This document shows, piece by piece, positions 57,137 to 64,000 of a stretch of DNA of 64,000 bases. How positions within the stretch are numbered: position 1 is the stretch's first letter; each line of letters opens with the position of its first letter. The stretch covers positions 186,001-250,000 of the forward strand of contig NZ_AHIL01000012.1 of NCBI RefSeq assembly GCF_000241525.1. Direction: 5' to 3'. A program made the translations under genes and the position numbers. The notes beneath the pieces are model-generated. The model was not told where the DNA came from. It worked only from the letters and a program-made list of their open reading frames with translations, and searched no databases. The stretch comes from Comamonas testosteroni ATCC 11996. Its GTDB lineage: Bacteria; Pseudomonadota; Gammaproteobacteria; Burkholderiales; Burkholderiaceae_C.

Positions 57137-57793
57137 ATGTCCACATCTCACCAGCCCAAGCTGCGCTTTTTCAGCAACCCCAGATCACGCGCCCGCATGG
57201 TGCGCTGGATGCTGGAGGAATGCGGTGCCGACTATGAAACCGTTGAGCTGGAATTCGGACCTGAGATGAAGTCGCCCGAGTACCTGTCCATCAACCCCAT
57301 GGGCAAGGTACCGGCGCTGCAGCATGGCGATGCCGTGATCACCGAGACCGGAGCCATCCTCGCCTATCTGGCCGAGCTTTTCCCCGAGAAACGACTGGCC
57401 CCGGTGATGGGCAGCCCGGAACGGGCCAGCTACTTTCGCTGGCTGTTCTTTGTCGCCGGGCCGGTGGAGGCCGTCACAACCGCCCGCAACGAAGGCTGGC
57501 TGCAATCGCAAACGCATCAGCAGGCCATGAGCGCAGGCTTTGGCCGCTTTGACGATGTGCTGAACACCTTGCTGCATGCGGTGGCCGGAAAACGCTATGT
57601 CTGCGGCGACCACTTCACGGCCGCCGATCTGTATCTGGCCAGCTACATCGGATGGAGCATGATGGACGGCAGCTTGCCCAAGCGGCCCGAATTCGAGGCC
57701 TATGCCACGCCGCTGCTGCAGCGTGCAGCCTCGGTGCGCGCCGACGAGATCGACGGCGATATGCAAGCCGCCGCCATGGCGCCGGTCGTTTAA
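57137..57793 (+). CDS. Glutathione S-transferase family protein
   Basis: 218 residues. Thioredoxin-fold N-terminal domain with RFFSNPRSRARMVRWMLEEC (Ser/Arg active-site region), the cis-Pro motif NPMGKVPAL and ETGAILAYLAELFP. The helical C-terminal domain has DHFTAADLYLASYIGW. AAGGAG lies 5-6 nt before the ATG. Substrate unknown; probably controlled by the YafY-type regulator upstream. Confidence 0.92.
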   Translation: MSTSHQPKLRFFSNPRSRARMVRWMLEECGADYETVELEFGPEMKSPEYLSINPMGKVPALQHGDAVITETGAILAYLAELFPEKRLAPVMGSPERASYFRWLFFVAGPVEAVTTARNEGWLQSQTHQQAMSAGFGRFDDVLNTLLHAVAGKRYVCGDHFTAADLYLASYIGWSMMDGSLPKRPEFEAYATPLLQRAASVRADEIDGDMQAAAMAPVV

Positions 57794-57865
57794 AGGTTTT
57801 GGCCTGCAGCGATCGCCAGTCAGGCGCAGGGTCATCAAAACCTATAGCAAGCCGCTGCAGAGCAC

Positions 57866-58615
57866 TCAGCGTGCCAGGTAGCCGCCGTCGACCGGGTAAT
57901 AAGCGCCCGTCACAAACGACGCGCGGTCGCTGGCCAGCCAGGCCACCAGCTCGGCGATCTCCTCGGGCTGGCCCAGGCGTCCCATGGGGTGGGCCGCCAC
58001 CAGCGCCGCATGCGTAGCCGGGTCCTGCTCCAGACCGCTGATCATAGGAGTGTGGATAAAGCCCGGCCCCACGGCATTGACGCGCACGCCCCTGGCCGAA
58101 TATTCGAGCGCGGCGGCCTTGGTCAGGCCCAGCACGCCATGCTTGGCGGCCGTATAAGCTGCAGAGTTGGCAAAGCCCACGGCGCCGAGTATGGACGCCA
58201 TGTTGATGATGGAGCCGCCACCGCCCTGCAGCATGGCGGCGATCTGGTATTTGCAGGCATAGAAGACGCCCGAGAGATTGACGCGCAGCACCTGCTCCCA
58301 GGCATCGAGTGGATAGTCGGCCGTGGGTGCACTGGCTCCGCCGATGCCGGCGTTGTTGCAGGCCACATCCAGGCGGCCGAAGTGGCGCATGGTCAAGGCC
58401 ACCAGTGCTTCGTGATCCGCCGCGCTGCCGGCGTCGGCGCGCAGATACAGTGCCTCGGCGCCCAGCTCGCGCACCAGGGCTGCGCTCTCATGGCCCTGCT
58501 CCTCGTTGAGGTCGGCCAGCACCACGCGCGCGCCTTCCCTGGCCCATGTCAGCGCCACACAGCGGCCTATGCCGGACGCAGCTCCCGTCACCAATGCAAC
58601 CTTGTCCTTGAGCAT
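57866..58615 (-). CDS. SDR family oxidoreductase
   Basis: 249-residue classical short-chain dehydrogenase: NAD(P)-binding TGAASGIGR, ADLNEE with an acidic residue after strand 2 favouring NAD, NNAGIG, catalytic Ser in NMASILG, YTAAK (Tyr-x-x-x-Lys) and GPGFIHTPM. GAGG precedes the ATG at 58615. The longer frame upstream adds non-conserved residues. Substrate unknown. On the opposite strand between GST and gspF. Confidence 0.92.
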   Translation of the reverse strand: MLKDKVALVTGAASGIGRCVALTWAREGARVVLADLNEEQGHESAALVRELGAEALYLRADAGSAADHEALVALTMRHFGRLDVACNNAGIGGASAPTADYPLDAWEQVLRVNLSGVFYACKYQIAAMLQGGGGSIINMASILGAVGFANSAAYTAAKHGVLGLTKAAALEYSARGVRVNAVGPGFIHTPMISGLEQDPATHAALVAAHPMGRLGQPEEIAELVAWLASDRASFVTGAYYPVDGGYLAR

Positions 58616-58743
58616 CGAAACCTCGCATTCTTGAATCGGCAGGCCATTGTGCCGACCCAGCCTGCGCCCGTCATGACCTGCCTCAAGTCTGCTGCGCGCT
58701 CTCCAATGCCGATGTGCTGACATCATTAGTCGCTACCATCCTG

Positions 58744-58761
58744 AGAACGTGTTTACGTTCT
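58744..58761. promoter_or_regulatory. Palindrome upstream of gspF
   Basis: AGAACGT-gttt-ACGTTCT, a 7-4-7 perfect dyad 29 bp before the gspF start. Possible operator or leader hairpin for the detached gspF. Confidence 0.35.
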
Positions 58762-58790
58762 AACCCCTCACCTCTCAGATCGATTCGCGC

Positions 58791-60014
58791 ATGCCCGCCT
58801 TTACCTTTGAAGCCCTGGATGCCCAGGGCCAGACCCGCAAGGGCACCCTGGAAGCCGACAACGCCCGTGCCGCGCGCAGCCAGCTGCGCAGCCAGGCCCT
58901 GGTGCCGCTGCAGGTCGAGCCCGTCGCCGCAGGCAAGGGCCAGGACCGCACCGGCGCTTCCGGATGGTTCACGCGCCCGGTCTTCAACTCCACCAGTCTG
59001 GCGGTATGGACGCGCCAGCTCTCGGGGCTGGTCAGCTCGGGCCTGCCCATAGAGCGCGCGCTGGCCGCGCTGGCCGAGGAAGCCGAGGACGAACGCCAGC
59101 ATCAACTGGTTGCAGCGCTGAGGGCCGAAGTCAATGCCGGCTCCAGCTTTGCCAGGGCACTGGAGCAGCACCCACGCGAGTTTTCCGACATCTTCTGCGC
59201 CGTGATCGGTGCCGGCGAATCCAGCGGCAGCCTGGGCCCGGTGCTGGAAAACCTGGCCGACGACCTGGAGGCGCGCCAGGCCTTGCAGTCCAAGCTCATC
59301 GGCGCCTCGCTGTATCCGGCCATCGTGACTCTGGTGGCCATCGTCATCGTGGTCTTTCTGGTCAGCTATGTGGTGCCGCAGGTGGCCGGCGTGTTTGCCG
59401 GCACCAAGCGTGCGCTGCCGTTTCTCACCGTGGTCATGCTCGGCATCAGCGACTTTGTGCGCCACTACGGCTGGTTCATGCTGGCCGTGGTGCTGCTGGC
59501 TGCCGTGGGCCTTCGGCTGGCGCTCAGGAACGAGGCCTTTCGCGAGCGCTTCGATGCCCAGTGGCTGCGTCTGCCGCTCATAGGCCGGCTCTCGCGCAGC
59601 TATAACGCGGCGCGCTTTGCCGGCACGCTGGCCATGCTGGCCGGAGCGGGCGTACCCATTCTCAAGGCCCTGCAGGCCGCCGCCGAGACGCTGAACAACC
59701 GCGCCCTGCGCGCCGATGCCATGGATGCGCTGGTGCTGGTGCGCGAAGGTGCGCCACTGGCCTCGGCCCTGGCTCAGAAGAAGCGCTTTCCGGGCCTGGT
59801 TGCCATGTTCGCGCGGCTGGGCGAGCAGACGGGCCAGCTGCCGCTGATGCTGCAGCGTGCCGCCACCCAGCTGTCCACCGAGGTCCAGCGCCGTGCCATG
59901 CACCTGGCCACGATTCTGGAGCCCCTGCTGATCGTCGTCATGGGGCTGGTGGTCATGCTCATCGTGCTGGCCGTGCTCATGCCCATCATCCAGCTCAACC
60001 AGTTCGTCAAATAG
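58791..60014 (+). CDS. gspF: Type II secretion system inner-membrane protein GspF
   Basis: Polytopic assembly-platform protein of 407 residues. Starts MPAFTFEALDAQGQTRKGTLEAD; two homologous cytoplasmic helical domains (about 75-195 and 275-395) each with ERALAAL/ILKALQ-type and GExSGxL/GExTGQL motifs, and three membrane segments. It is separated from gspC-E by seven unrelated genes but keeps all family features, so it most likely completes that system. Confidence 0.95.
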   Translation: MPAFTFEALDAQGQTRKGTLEADNARAARSQLRSQALVPLQVEPVAAGKGQDRTGASGWFTRPVFNSTSLAVWTRQLSGLVSSGLPIERALAALAEEAEDERQHQLVAALRAEVNAGSSFARALEQHPREFSDIFCAVIGAGESSGSLGPVLENLADDLEARQALQSKLIGASLYPAIVTLVAIVIVVFLVSYVVPQVAGVFAGTKRALPFLTVVMLGISDFVRHYGWFMLAVVLLAAVGLRLALRNEAFRERFDAQWLRLPLIGRLSRSYNAARFAGTLAMLAGAGVPILKALQAAAETLNNRALRADAMDALVLVREGAPLASALAQKKRFPGLVAMFARLGEQTGQLPLMLQRAATQLSTEVQRRAMHLATILEPLLIVVMGLVVMLIVLAVLMPIIQLNQFVK

Positions 60015-60056
60015 GCCGGCCGCGCCCGCAACGGTGCGGAAGCGCCCACTCCAGCT

Positions 60057-60072
60057 TGGCGCAATTCTTGCT
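60057..60072 (+). promoter_or_regulatory. Candidate sigma54 (-24/-12) promoter for amt
   Basis: TGGCGC-N5-TTGCT with GG and GC separated by exactly 10 bp. It differs from TGGCAC-N5-TTGCW at one position. It predicts a start near 60083, about 60 nt before the amt ATG, and suggests NtrC-type nitrogen control. Confidence 0.6.
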
Positions 60073-60080
60073 TTCTTTTA

Positions 60081-60112
60081 GTGCATTGCGGATTTTTTCC
60101 GCAATTTCGCAC
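60081..60112 (+). repeat. Hairpin at the predicted 5' end of the amt transcript
   Basis: ATTGCGGA (60085-60092) and TCCGCAAT (60098-60105) are perfect complements, extended by GTGC ... GCAC. It would lie at the very 5' end of a sigma54-driven mRNA. There is no T tail, so a gspF terminator role is less likely. Confidence 0.55.
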
Positions 60113-60145
60113 CAATAAATAGCAAATTTCAGCTGGAGCGTTTTC

Positions 60146-61348
60146 ATGCAAGCACTAAAACAGGGCGCGGATGCCCTGTTCATTCTGATGGGCGCCGTCA
60201 TGGTCCTGGCCATGCACGCCGGTTTCGCCTTCCTGGAACTGGGCACCGTGCGCCGCAAGAACCAGGTCAATGCCCTGGTCAAGATCCTGGTCGACTTCTC
60301 GGTCTCCACCGTGGTCTATTTCGCTCTCGGCTATGGCGTGGCCTACGGTACGCACTTTTTCGTGGGCGCCGAGCAGCTGGCGGCACTCAACGGCTACGGC
60401 CTGGTCAAGTTCTTCTTTCTGCTGACCTTTGCCGCTGCCATTCCCGCCATCATCTCGGGCGGCATTGCCGAGCGCGCCAAGTTCTGGCCCCAGCTGATCG
60501 CAACCGCCATGATCGTGGGCCTGATCTACCCCTTCTTCGAGGGCATTGCCTGGAACCAGCATTTCGGCGTGCAGGCCTGGATCAAGGCGCTGACCGGCGC
60601 CGAATTCCATGACTTTGCCGGCAGCGTGGTCGTTCACGCCGTGGGCGGCTGGATCGCCCTGGGAGCCGTGCTGCTGCTGGGCCCGCGCCGCAACCGTTAC
60701 CGCCAGGGCGGAGCGATTGCCGCCACTCCGCCCTCCAGCATCCCCTTTCTGGCCCTGGGCGCCTGGATTCTGATCGTGGGCTGGTTCGGCTTCAATGTGA
60801 TGAGTGCCCAGAGTCTGGACAAGATCTCGGGTCTGGTCGCCGTGAACTCGCTGATGGCCATGGTGGGCGGCACGCTGGCAGCCCTGGCAGTGGGCAAAAA
60901 CGACCCGGGTTTTGTGCACAACGGCCCGCTGGCCGGCCTGGTCGCGGTCTGCGCGGGCTCGGATCTGATGCACCCCCTGGGGGCGCTGGTCGTGGGGGCT
61001 GCCGCCGGCGCCATCTTTGTATTCATGTTCACGCTGACCCAGAACAAATGGAAGATCGACGACGTGCTGGGCGTGTGGCCGCTGCACGGTCTGTGCGGCG
61101 CCTGGGGCGGCATTGCGGCCGGCATCTTCGGCACGCAGGCACTGGGCGGGCTTGGCGGCGTGCATCCGCTGGCCCAGCTCATAGGCACGCTGATGGGCGT
61201 GGCCTGGGCCGCGCTGGGCGGCCTGCTGGTCTACGGCCTGCTCAAGAAGACCATGGGGCTGCGTCTGAGCCAGGAGCAGGAATTCGACGGCGCCGACCTG
61301 TCCATCCACCACATCAGTGCCACGCCAGAGCGCGAAGCCAACTGGTGA
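60146..61348 (+). CDS. amt: Ammonium transporter (Amt family)
   Basis: 400 residues with about eleven membrane helices and no cleaved signal peptide. Family segments include GFAFLELGTVRRKNQVNALVK, GGIAERAKFWP, FHDFAGSVVVHAVGGW (pore His region) and WPLHGLCGAWGGIAAG (second conserved His). The usual glnK partner is not adjacent. A sigma54-like promoter and a 5' hairpin lie upstream. Confidence 0.94.
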   Translation: MQALKQGADALFILMGAVMVLAMHAGFAFLELGTVRRKNQVNALVKILVDFSVSTVVYFALGYGVAYGTHFFVGAEQLAALNGYGLVKFFFLLTFAAAIPAIISGGIAERAKFWPQLIATAMIVGLIYPFFEGIAWNQHFGVQAWIKALTGAEFHDFAGSVVVHAVGGWIALGAVLLLGPRRNRYRQGGAIAATPPSSIPFLALGAWILIVGWFGFNVMSAQSLDKISGLVAVNSLMAMVGGTLAALAVGKNDPGFVHNGPLAGLVAVCAGSDLMHPLGALVVGAAAGAIFVFMFTLTQNKWKIDDVLGVWPLHGLCGAWGGIAAGIFGTQALGGLGGVHPLAQLIGTLMGVAWAALGGLLVYGLLKKTMGLRLSQEQEFDGADLSIHHISATPEREANW

Positions 61349-61409
61349 GGGAGCTTCGGCCTGCGTATCATCGGACCTTGTCTGCACATCCGCTCAAAGC
61401 CGTACCGCC

Positions 61410-62327
61410 ATGGCCATGACCCTGAACGACAAGCTCGTCGTCGCCATCTCCTCGCGAGCCCTGTTCGATTTCGAGGAGGAAAATCGCCTCTTCGAGGACA
61501 GCGACCCGGCGAGCTATCTGCGCCTGCAGCGCGAGCGGCTGGACGTGCCTGCCGCACCCGGCGTGGCCTTCTCGCTGGTCAAGAAGCTGCTGGCCTTCAA
61601 CACCGAGGGACAGCAGCATGTGGAGGTGGTGCTGCTCTCGCGCAACGACCCCGTCAGCGGCATGCGCGTCTTCCGCTCGGCCAAGGCCCACGGCCTGCAC
61701 TCCATACAGCGCGGCGTATTCACCCAGGGGCGCGACCCCTTCGGCTATCTGCGTCCGCTGGGAGCCCAGCTGTTTCTGTCGGCGAATGCCGATGACGTGA
61801 CGCAGGCACTGCAGCTGGGCTACCCGGCCGCCCATGTGTTCACCGACTCCATGCGTGCCAGCAGCAGCCATCCGCGCGAGGTGCGCATCGCTTTCGACGG
61901 AGATGCCGTGCTGTTCTCCGACGAGGCCGAACGCATCTTCCAGGCCCAGGGCCTGGAGGCATTCCAGCAGCATGAGCTCGAAAAAGCCGCCCAGCCGCTG
62001 CCCGAAGGCCCGTTCAAGCCCCTGCTGGCCGCCCTGCACCGGCTGCAGCAGGCCGATGTGGCCGGCATGCGCGTGCGCACGGCCTTGGTCACGGCGCGCA
62101 GCGCCCCGGCCCATGAGCGCGCGCTCAATACGCTGATGGACTGGAAGATCGATGTCGATGAGGCCATGTTCCTCGGCGGACTGGCCAAGGGCGGTTTTCT
62201 GCGCGAGTTCGAGCCCGACTTCTTCTTCGACGACCAGACCGGCCATGTGCGCAATGCGGCCGGACATGTTCCCTCGGGCCATGTGCGCAGCGGCATTGCC
62301 CATGACAAGGCAGCGCTGCCTACGTAA
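61410..62327 (+). CDS. 5'-nucleotidase (cytosolic NT5C1-like family)
   Basis: 305 residues resembling the cytosolic 5'-nucleotidase IA/IB family found in many proteobacteria. Typical segments are LVVAISSRALFDFEEENRLFE, VVLLSRNDPVSGMRVF, RIAFDGDAVLFSDEAE (acid-phosphatase Asp box) and the C-terminal FFDDQTGHV. ATG 61410 or 61416 are both possible. Predicted to dephosphorylate nucleoside monophosphates; specificity unknown. Confidence 0.88.
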   Translation: MAMTLNDKLVVAISSRALFDFEEENRLFEDSDPASYLRLQRERLDVPAAPGVAFSLVKKLLAFNTEGQQHVEVVLLSRNDPVSGMRVFRSAKAHGLHSIQRGVFTQGRDPFGYLRPLGAQLFLSANADDVTQALQLGYPAAHVFTDSMRASSSHPREVRIAFDGDAVLFSDEAERIFQAQGLEAFQQHELEKAAQPLPEGPFKPLLAALHRLQQADVAGMRVRTALVTARSAPAHERALNTLMDWKIDVDEAMFLGGLAKGGFLREFEPDFFFDDQTGHVRNAAGHVPSGHVRSGIAHDKAALPT

Positions 62328-62398
62328 AGCTTGGCAAAGTCCGGCAAGCGAATGCAAAACTTTGAAAGTGCGGCGGGCCGGAGCTTGAGAATGCCGTC

Positions 62399-62866
62399 AT
62401 GGCCCTCATCTATATCGCTATGTCAAAAGCCAAGAACCACCCCATCGTCGCGCGCAGCAGCTCGGTCATGAAGACCGCCATGGGCGTGCTGCTGACCAGC
62501 GCCGTGCTGCTGCTGCCCACGGTGCGCGCCGAGGAAACCGCCGGCGACAAGATGGGGGAAAGACAGGGAACCCAGCTCTCCAAGGGCGAGATCAAGGCCC
62601 AGCAGCAATTCAAGATGCTGGACTTCAATCAGGATGGCAAGCTCAGTCGCAAGGAAGTGGCCATCATCCCCAAGCTGGCCGCCGCCTTTGACGAAACCGA
62701 CACCAACAAGGACGGCTTCGTCACCTATGAGGAAGTGCGCGCCTTTGCCGTCAAATACCGGGCAGCGCGTGAAAAGGCCAAGGCCGCCGAAGCCGTGGCG
62801 GCTGCGCCGGCCAAGGACGACACTCACAAATCAGAAGCAGATAGCGCTGACCCTGAAAGCAAATAA
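62399..62866 (+). CDS. EF-hand domain protein, exported
   Basis: Up to 155 residues. A hydrophobic signal segment (KTAMGVLLTSAVLLLPTVRAEE) is followed by two EF-hand loops, DFNQDGKLSRKE and DTNKDGFVTYEE, and a Lys/Ala/Asp-rich tail. Likely a periplasmic calcium-binding protein of unknown partner. Starts at 62399, 62420 or 62468 are possible; the last gives the most ordinary signal peptide. Confidence 0.82.
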   Translation: MALIYIAMSKAKNHPIVARSSSVMKTAMGVLLTSAVLLLPTVRAEETAGDKMGERQGTQLSKGEIKAQQQFKMLDFNQDGKLSRKEVAIIPKLAAAFDETDTNKDGFVTYEEVRAFAVKYRAAREKAKAAEAVAAAPAKDDTHKSEADSADPESK

Positions 62867-62874
62867 GGTATAAA

Positions 62875-62914
62875 GATAGCTGAATCGCTTTAATATCAAG
62901 CGTAATAAGCTATC
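62875..62914. repeat. Nested palindrome GATAGCT / AGCTATC
   Basis: Outer arms 62875-62881 and 62908-62914, inner arms CGCTT (62886-62890) and AAGCG (62898-62902), flanked by AAAAT. Typical member of the dispersed palindrome family; it lies between convergent genes. Confidence 0.7.
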
Positions 62915-62932
62915 AAAATCAAAGCAATCGCC

Positions 62933-63370
62933 TTACTTGGCGTTGCCGCTGCGCTTGACCCTGGGCTCGGAATAAGTCAGCGGCTCATTGCGCGCCGTCT
63001 GCTTGTTCTGCAGCAGATCCTCCGACTTGCTGGTTTCCTGCGCCTGCTCCACCGCCTGGGCGCTGGCGCGCCACATGGACTGGATGAACTCGATCAGTTG
63101 CTTGGAGATGGGTTCCTTGGGCGGCTCCTCGACCTCTTCCTTTTGCTTGACCTCCTCGGCCAGCGTCCAGTCGCGGTTCTCGGTATCGGGAGCCGAGGGC
63201 TTCTCGGGTTCGCGCACCGTGCGGCCCTCGCCGATCTTGTCAACCGACTCTGGGGCATTCACCGCATTCACGGGACGCACCGGTGCGGCGCCAGAGGCGC
63301 CTGTGGAATACAAATCAGCCCCCTGGGTACGCCAGGGCGTCTGTGTCCGGTCTAGAGGTGGAATTTGCAT
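62933..63370 (-). CDS. Hypothetical acidic/charged protein
   Basis: 145 residues, no signal peptide or membrane segment, rich in Glu, Pro, Lys and Gln. A central charged stretch (VKQKEEVEEPPKEPISKQ) precedes a predicted helix (LIEFIQSMWRASAQAVEQAQETS). Probably disordered apart from that helix. I do not recognise a family. Converges on the EF-hand gene. Confidence 0.65.
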   Translation of the reverse strand: MQIPPLDRTQTPWRTQGADLYSTGASGAAPVRPVNAVNAPESVDKIGEGRTVREPEKPSAPDTENRDWTLAEEVKQKEEVEEPPKEPISKQLIEFIQSMWRASAQAVEQAQETSKSEDLLQNKQTARNEPLTYSEPRVKRSGNAK

Positions 63371-63522
63371 GGCTTGGCCCTCGGCAGTAAAAAGGTGCAG
63401 GCGGAAAATCAGCTATCTCGCCCTGTTATCGGCCACGCTTGAGAAAACTGTAGGATTATTTTCAATCCTGTTTTGATAGCTATTAGCCTATATATATCAA
63501 GCGTCACCCTGCAATTTGATAC

Positions 63523-63555
63523 AAAAAAAGGGCCTCGCAATTATGCGAGGCCCTT
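63523..63555 (-). terminator. Terminator of the DUF1854 gene
   Basis: AAGGGCCTCGCA and TGCGAGGCCCTT form a perfect 12-bp stem with an ATTA loop. The A run before it gives the minus-strand T tail. Confidence 0.92.
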
Positions 63556-63576
63556 GAGATCGTTGCGCTGCGCGGC

Positions 63577-64000
63577 TTACAGAAAGCGCTCCAGCAGCTT
63601 GCGCGAATGCCGGTCCAGCTTGCTGCTGTCGGGAATCCGGTATTGCACGCCATCCTGGCCCGTGATCTGCAGTCGGGTGCGCCCGGCCAGCTTGCGGATG
63701 TCTTCCTCGGCCTTGAGCACCATCTGCGTAGCACCGCGATCCGTCTGCAGATCCCAGGTACTGGGAGTGGAAAAACTGGAGACTTTGAGGATGCGCTCGA
63801 TGGTCGGCACAAACTCCCGCACCGCCAGGTCCTGCTCGATCAGCTGGCGATGCTCGGGCTGCAGGTCTGCCATGCGAGCCACCCACAACGCTTCCTTGCC
63901 ATCGGCGGCGATCAGCGATAGCCCTTCGGCAGGCGCCGCGATGGGAAATGCACGCACGGGAACGACCGCTTCGTAGACCAGGCCGTTGCCCAGCGTCAGC
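63577..64000 (-). CDS. DUF1854 (cyanophycin metabolism-associated) family protein, C-terminal part
   Basis: Minus-strand gene whose 5' end lies beyond the window; about 141 codons are visible. It contains VVPVRAFPIAAPAEGLSL, the AVREFVPTIERILKVSSFSTPSTW segment and a C-terminal RKLLERFL, matching my recollection of DUF1854 proteins, which often neighbour cyanophycin synthetase or an ABC transporter gene. The role is undefined. Followed by a strong terminator. Confidence 0.7.
   Translation of the reverse strand, partial: LTLGNGLVYEAVVPVRAFPIAAPAEGLSLIAADGKEALWVARMADLQPEHRQLIEQDLAVREFVPTIERILKVSSFSTPSTWDLQTDRGATQMVLKAEEDIRKLAGRTRLQITGQDGVQYRIPDSSKLDRHSRKLLERFL

Overview
The window looks like a chromosomal segment of a GC-rich betaproteobacterium of the family Comamonadaceae, most likely Comamonas or a close relative such as Delftia. 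The basis is recalled gene order and family resemblance (mrcA/pilMNOPQ/aroKB, ResB/CcsB cytochrome c maturation, Omp32-like porins, cyaY/lptM), plus intergenic palindromes of a type I associate with this family. No search was run. Coding density is high. I see no rRNA, tRNA, insertion sequence, prophage or CRISPR array.

Layout. 1-6.1 kb (minus): pilM-N-O-P-Q (type IV pilus alignment complex and secretin), then aroK and the 5' part of aroB. mrcA (PBP1A) is divergent from pilM. 8.9-12 kb: cyaY and lptM as a tight divergent pair, a di-iron MBL-fold protein behind a candidate FNR-type promoter, and msrP-msrQ. 12.2-16.4 kb: ccsB, resB and a dihaem cytochrome c4. 16.5-21.7 kb: engB, an epoxide-hydrolase-like enzyme, two LpxL-type acyltransferases, metK and a DUF1328 membrane peptide. 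21.8-27.8 kb: an NAD cluster, with an NrtR-like regulator divergent from pncA-pncB-nadE and a NadM-Nudix fusion. 27.9-31.6 kb: a GNAT acetyltransferase, an H-NS-like protein and an unusual soluble protein with two Cache-like repeats and a C-terminal CheW-like domain. 31.7-36.5 kb: groES-groEL under a perfect CIRCE element and a sigma32-like promoter, then two porins. 36.8-41.4 kb: coq7, an OsmC protein, a candidate small RNA, ilvA and cobS-cobC.

41.4-60 kb: a type II secretion system (gspC divergent; gspG-H-I-J-K-L-M-N-D-E co-directional). Its gspF lies 7.3 kb further on, beyond a LuxR regulator, a large lipoprotein, a flavin oxidoreductase, a WYL regulator with a GST, and an SDR. 60-64 kb: an ammonium transporter behind a sigma54-type promoter, a 5'-nucleotidase-like protein, an EF-hand protein, an unknown protein and the C-terminal part of a DUF1854 protein.

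The observations I rate most worth following are the Cache-Cache-CheW protein, the candidate small RNA with anti-Shine-Dalgarno tracts upstream of ilvA, the FNR-box/di-iron-protein pairing, an 82-bp nested-palindrome element present twice with identical geometry, a GC-rich repeat that forms the start of gspK, and a GspE that lacks its tetracysteine zinc domain.
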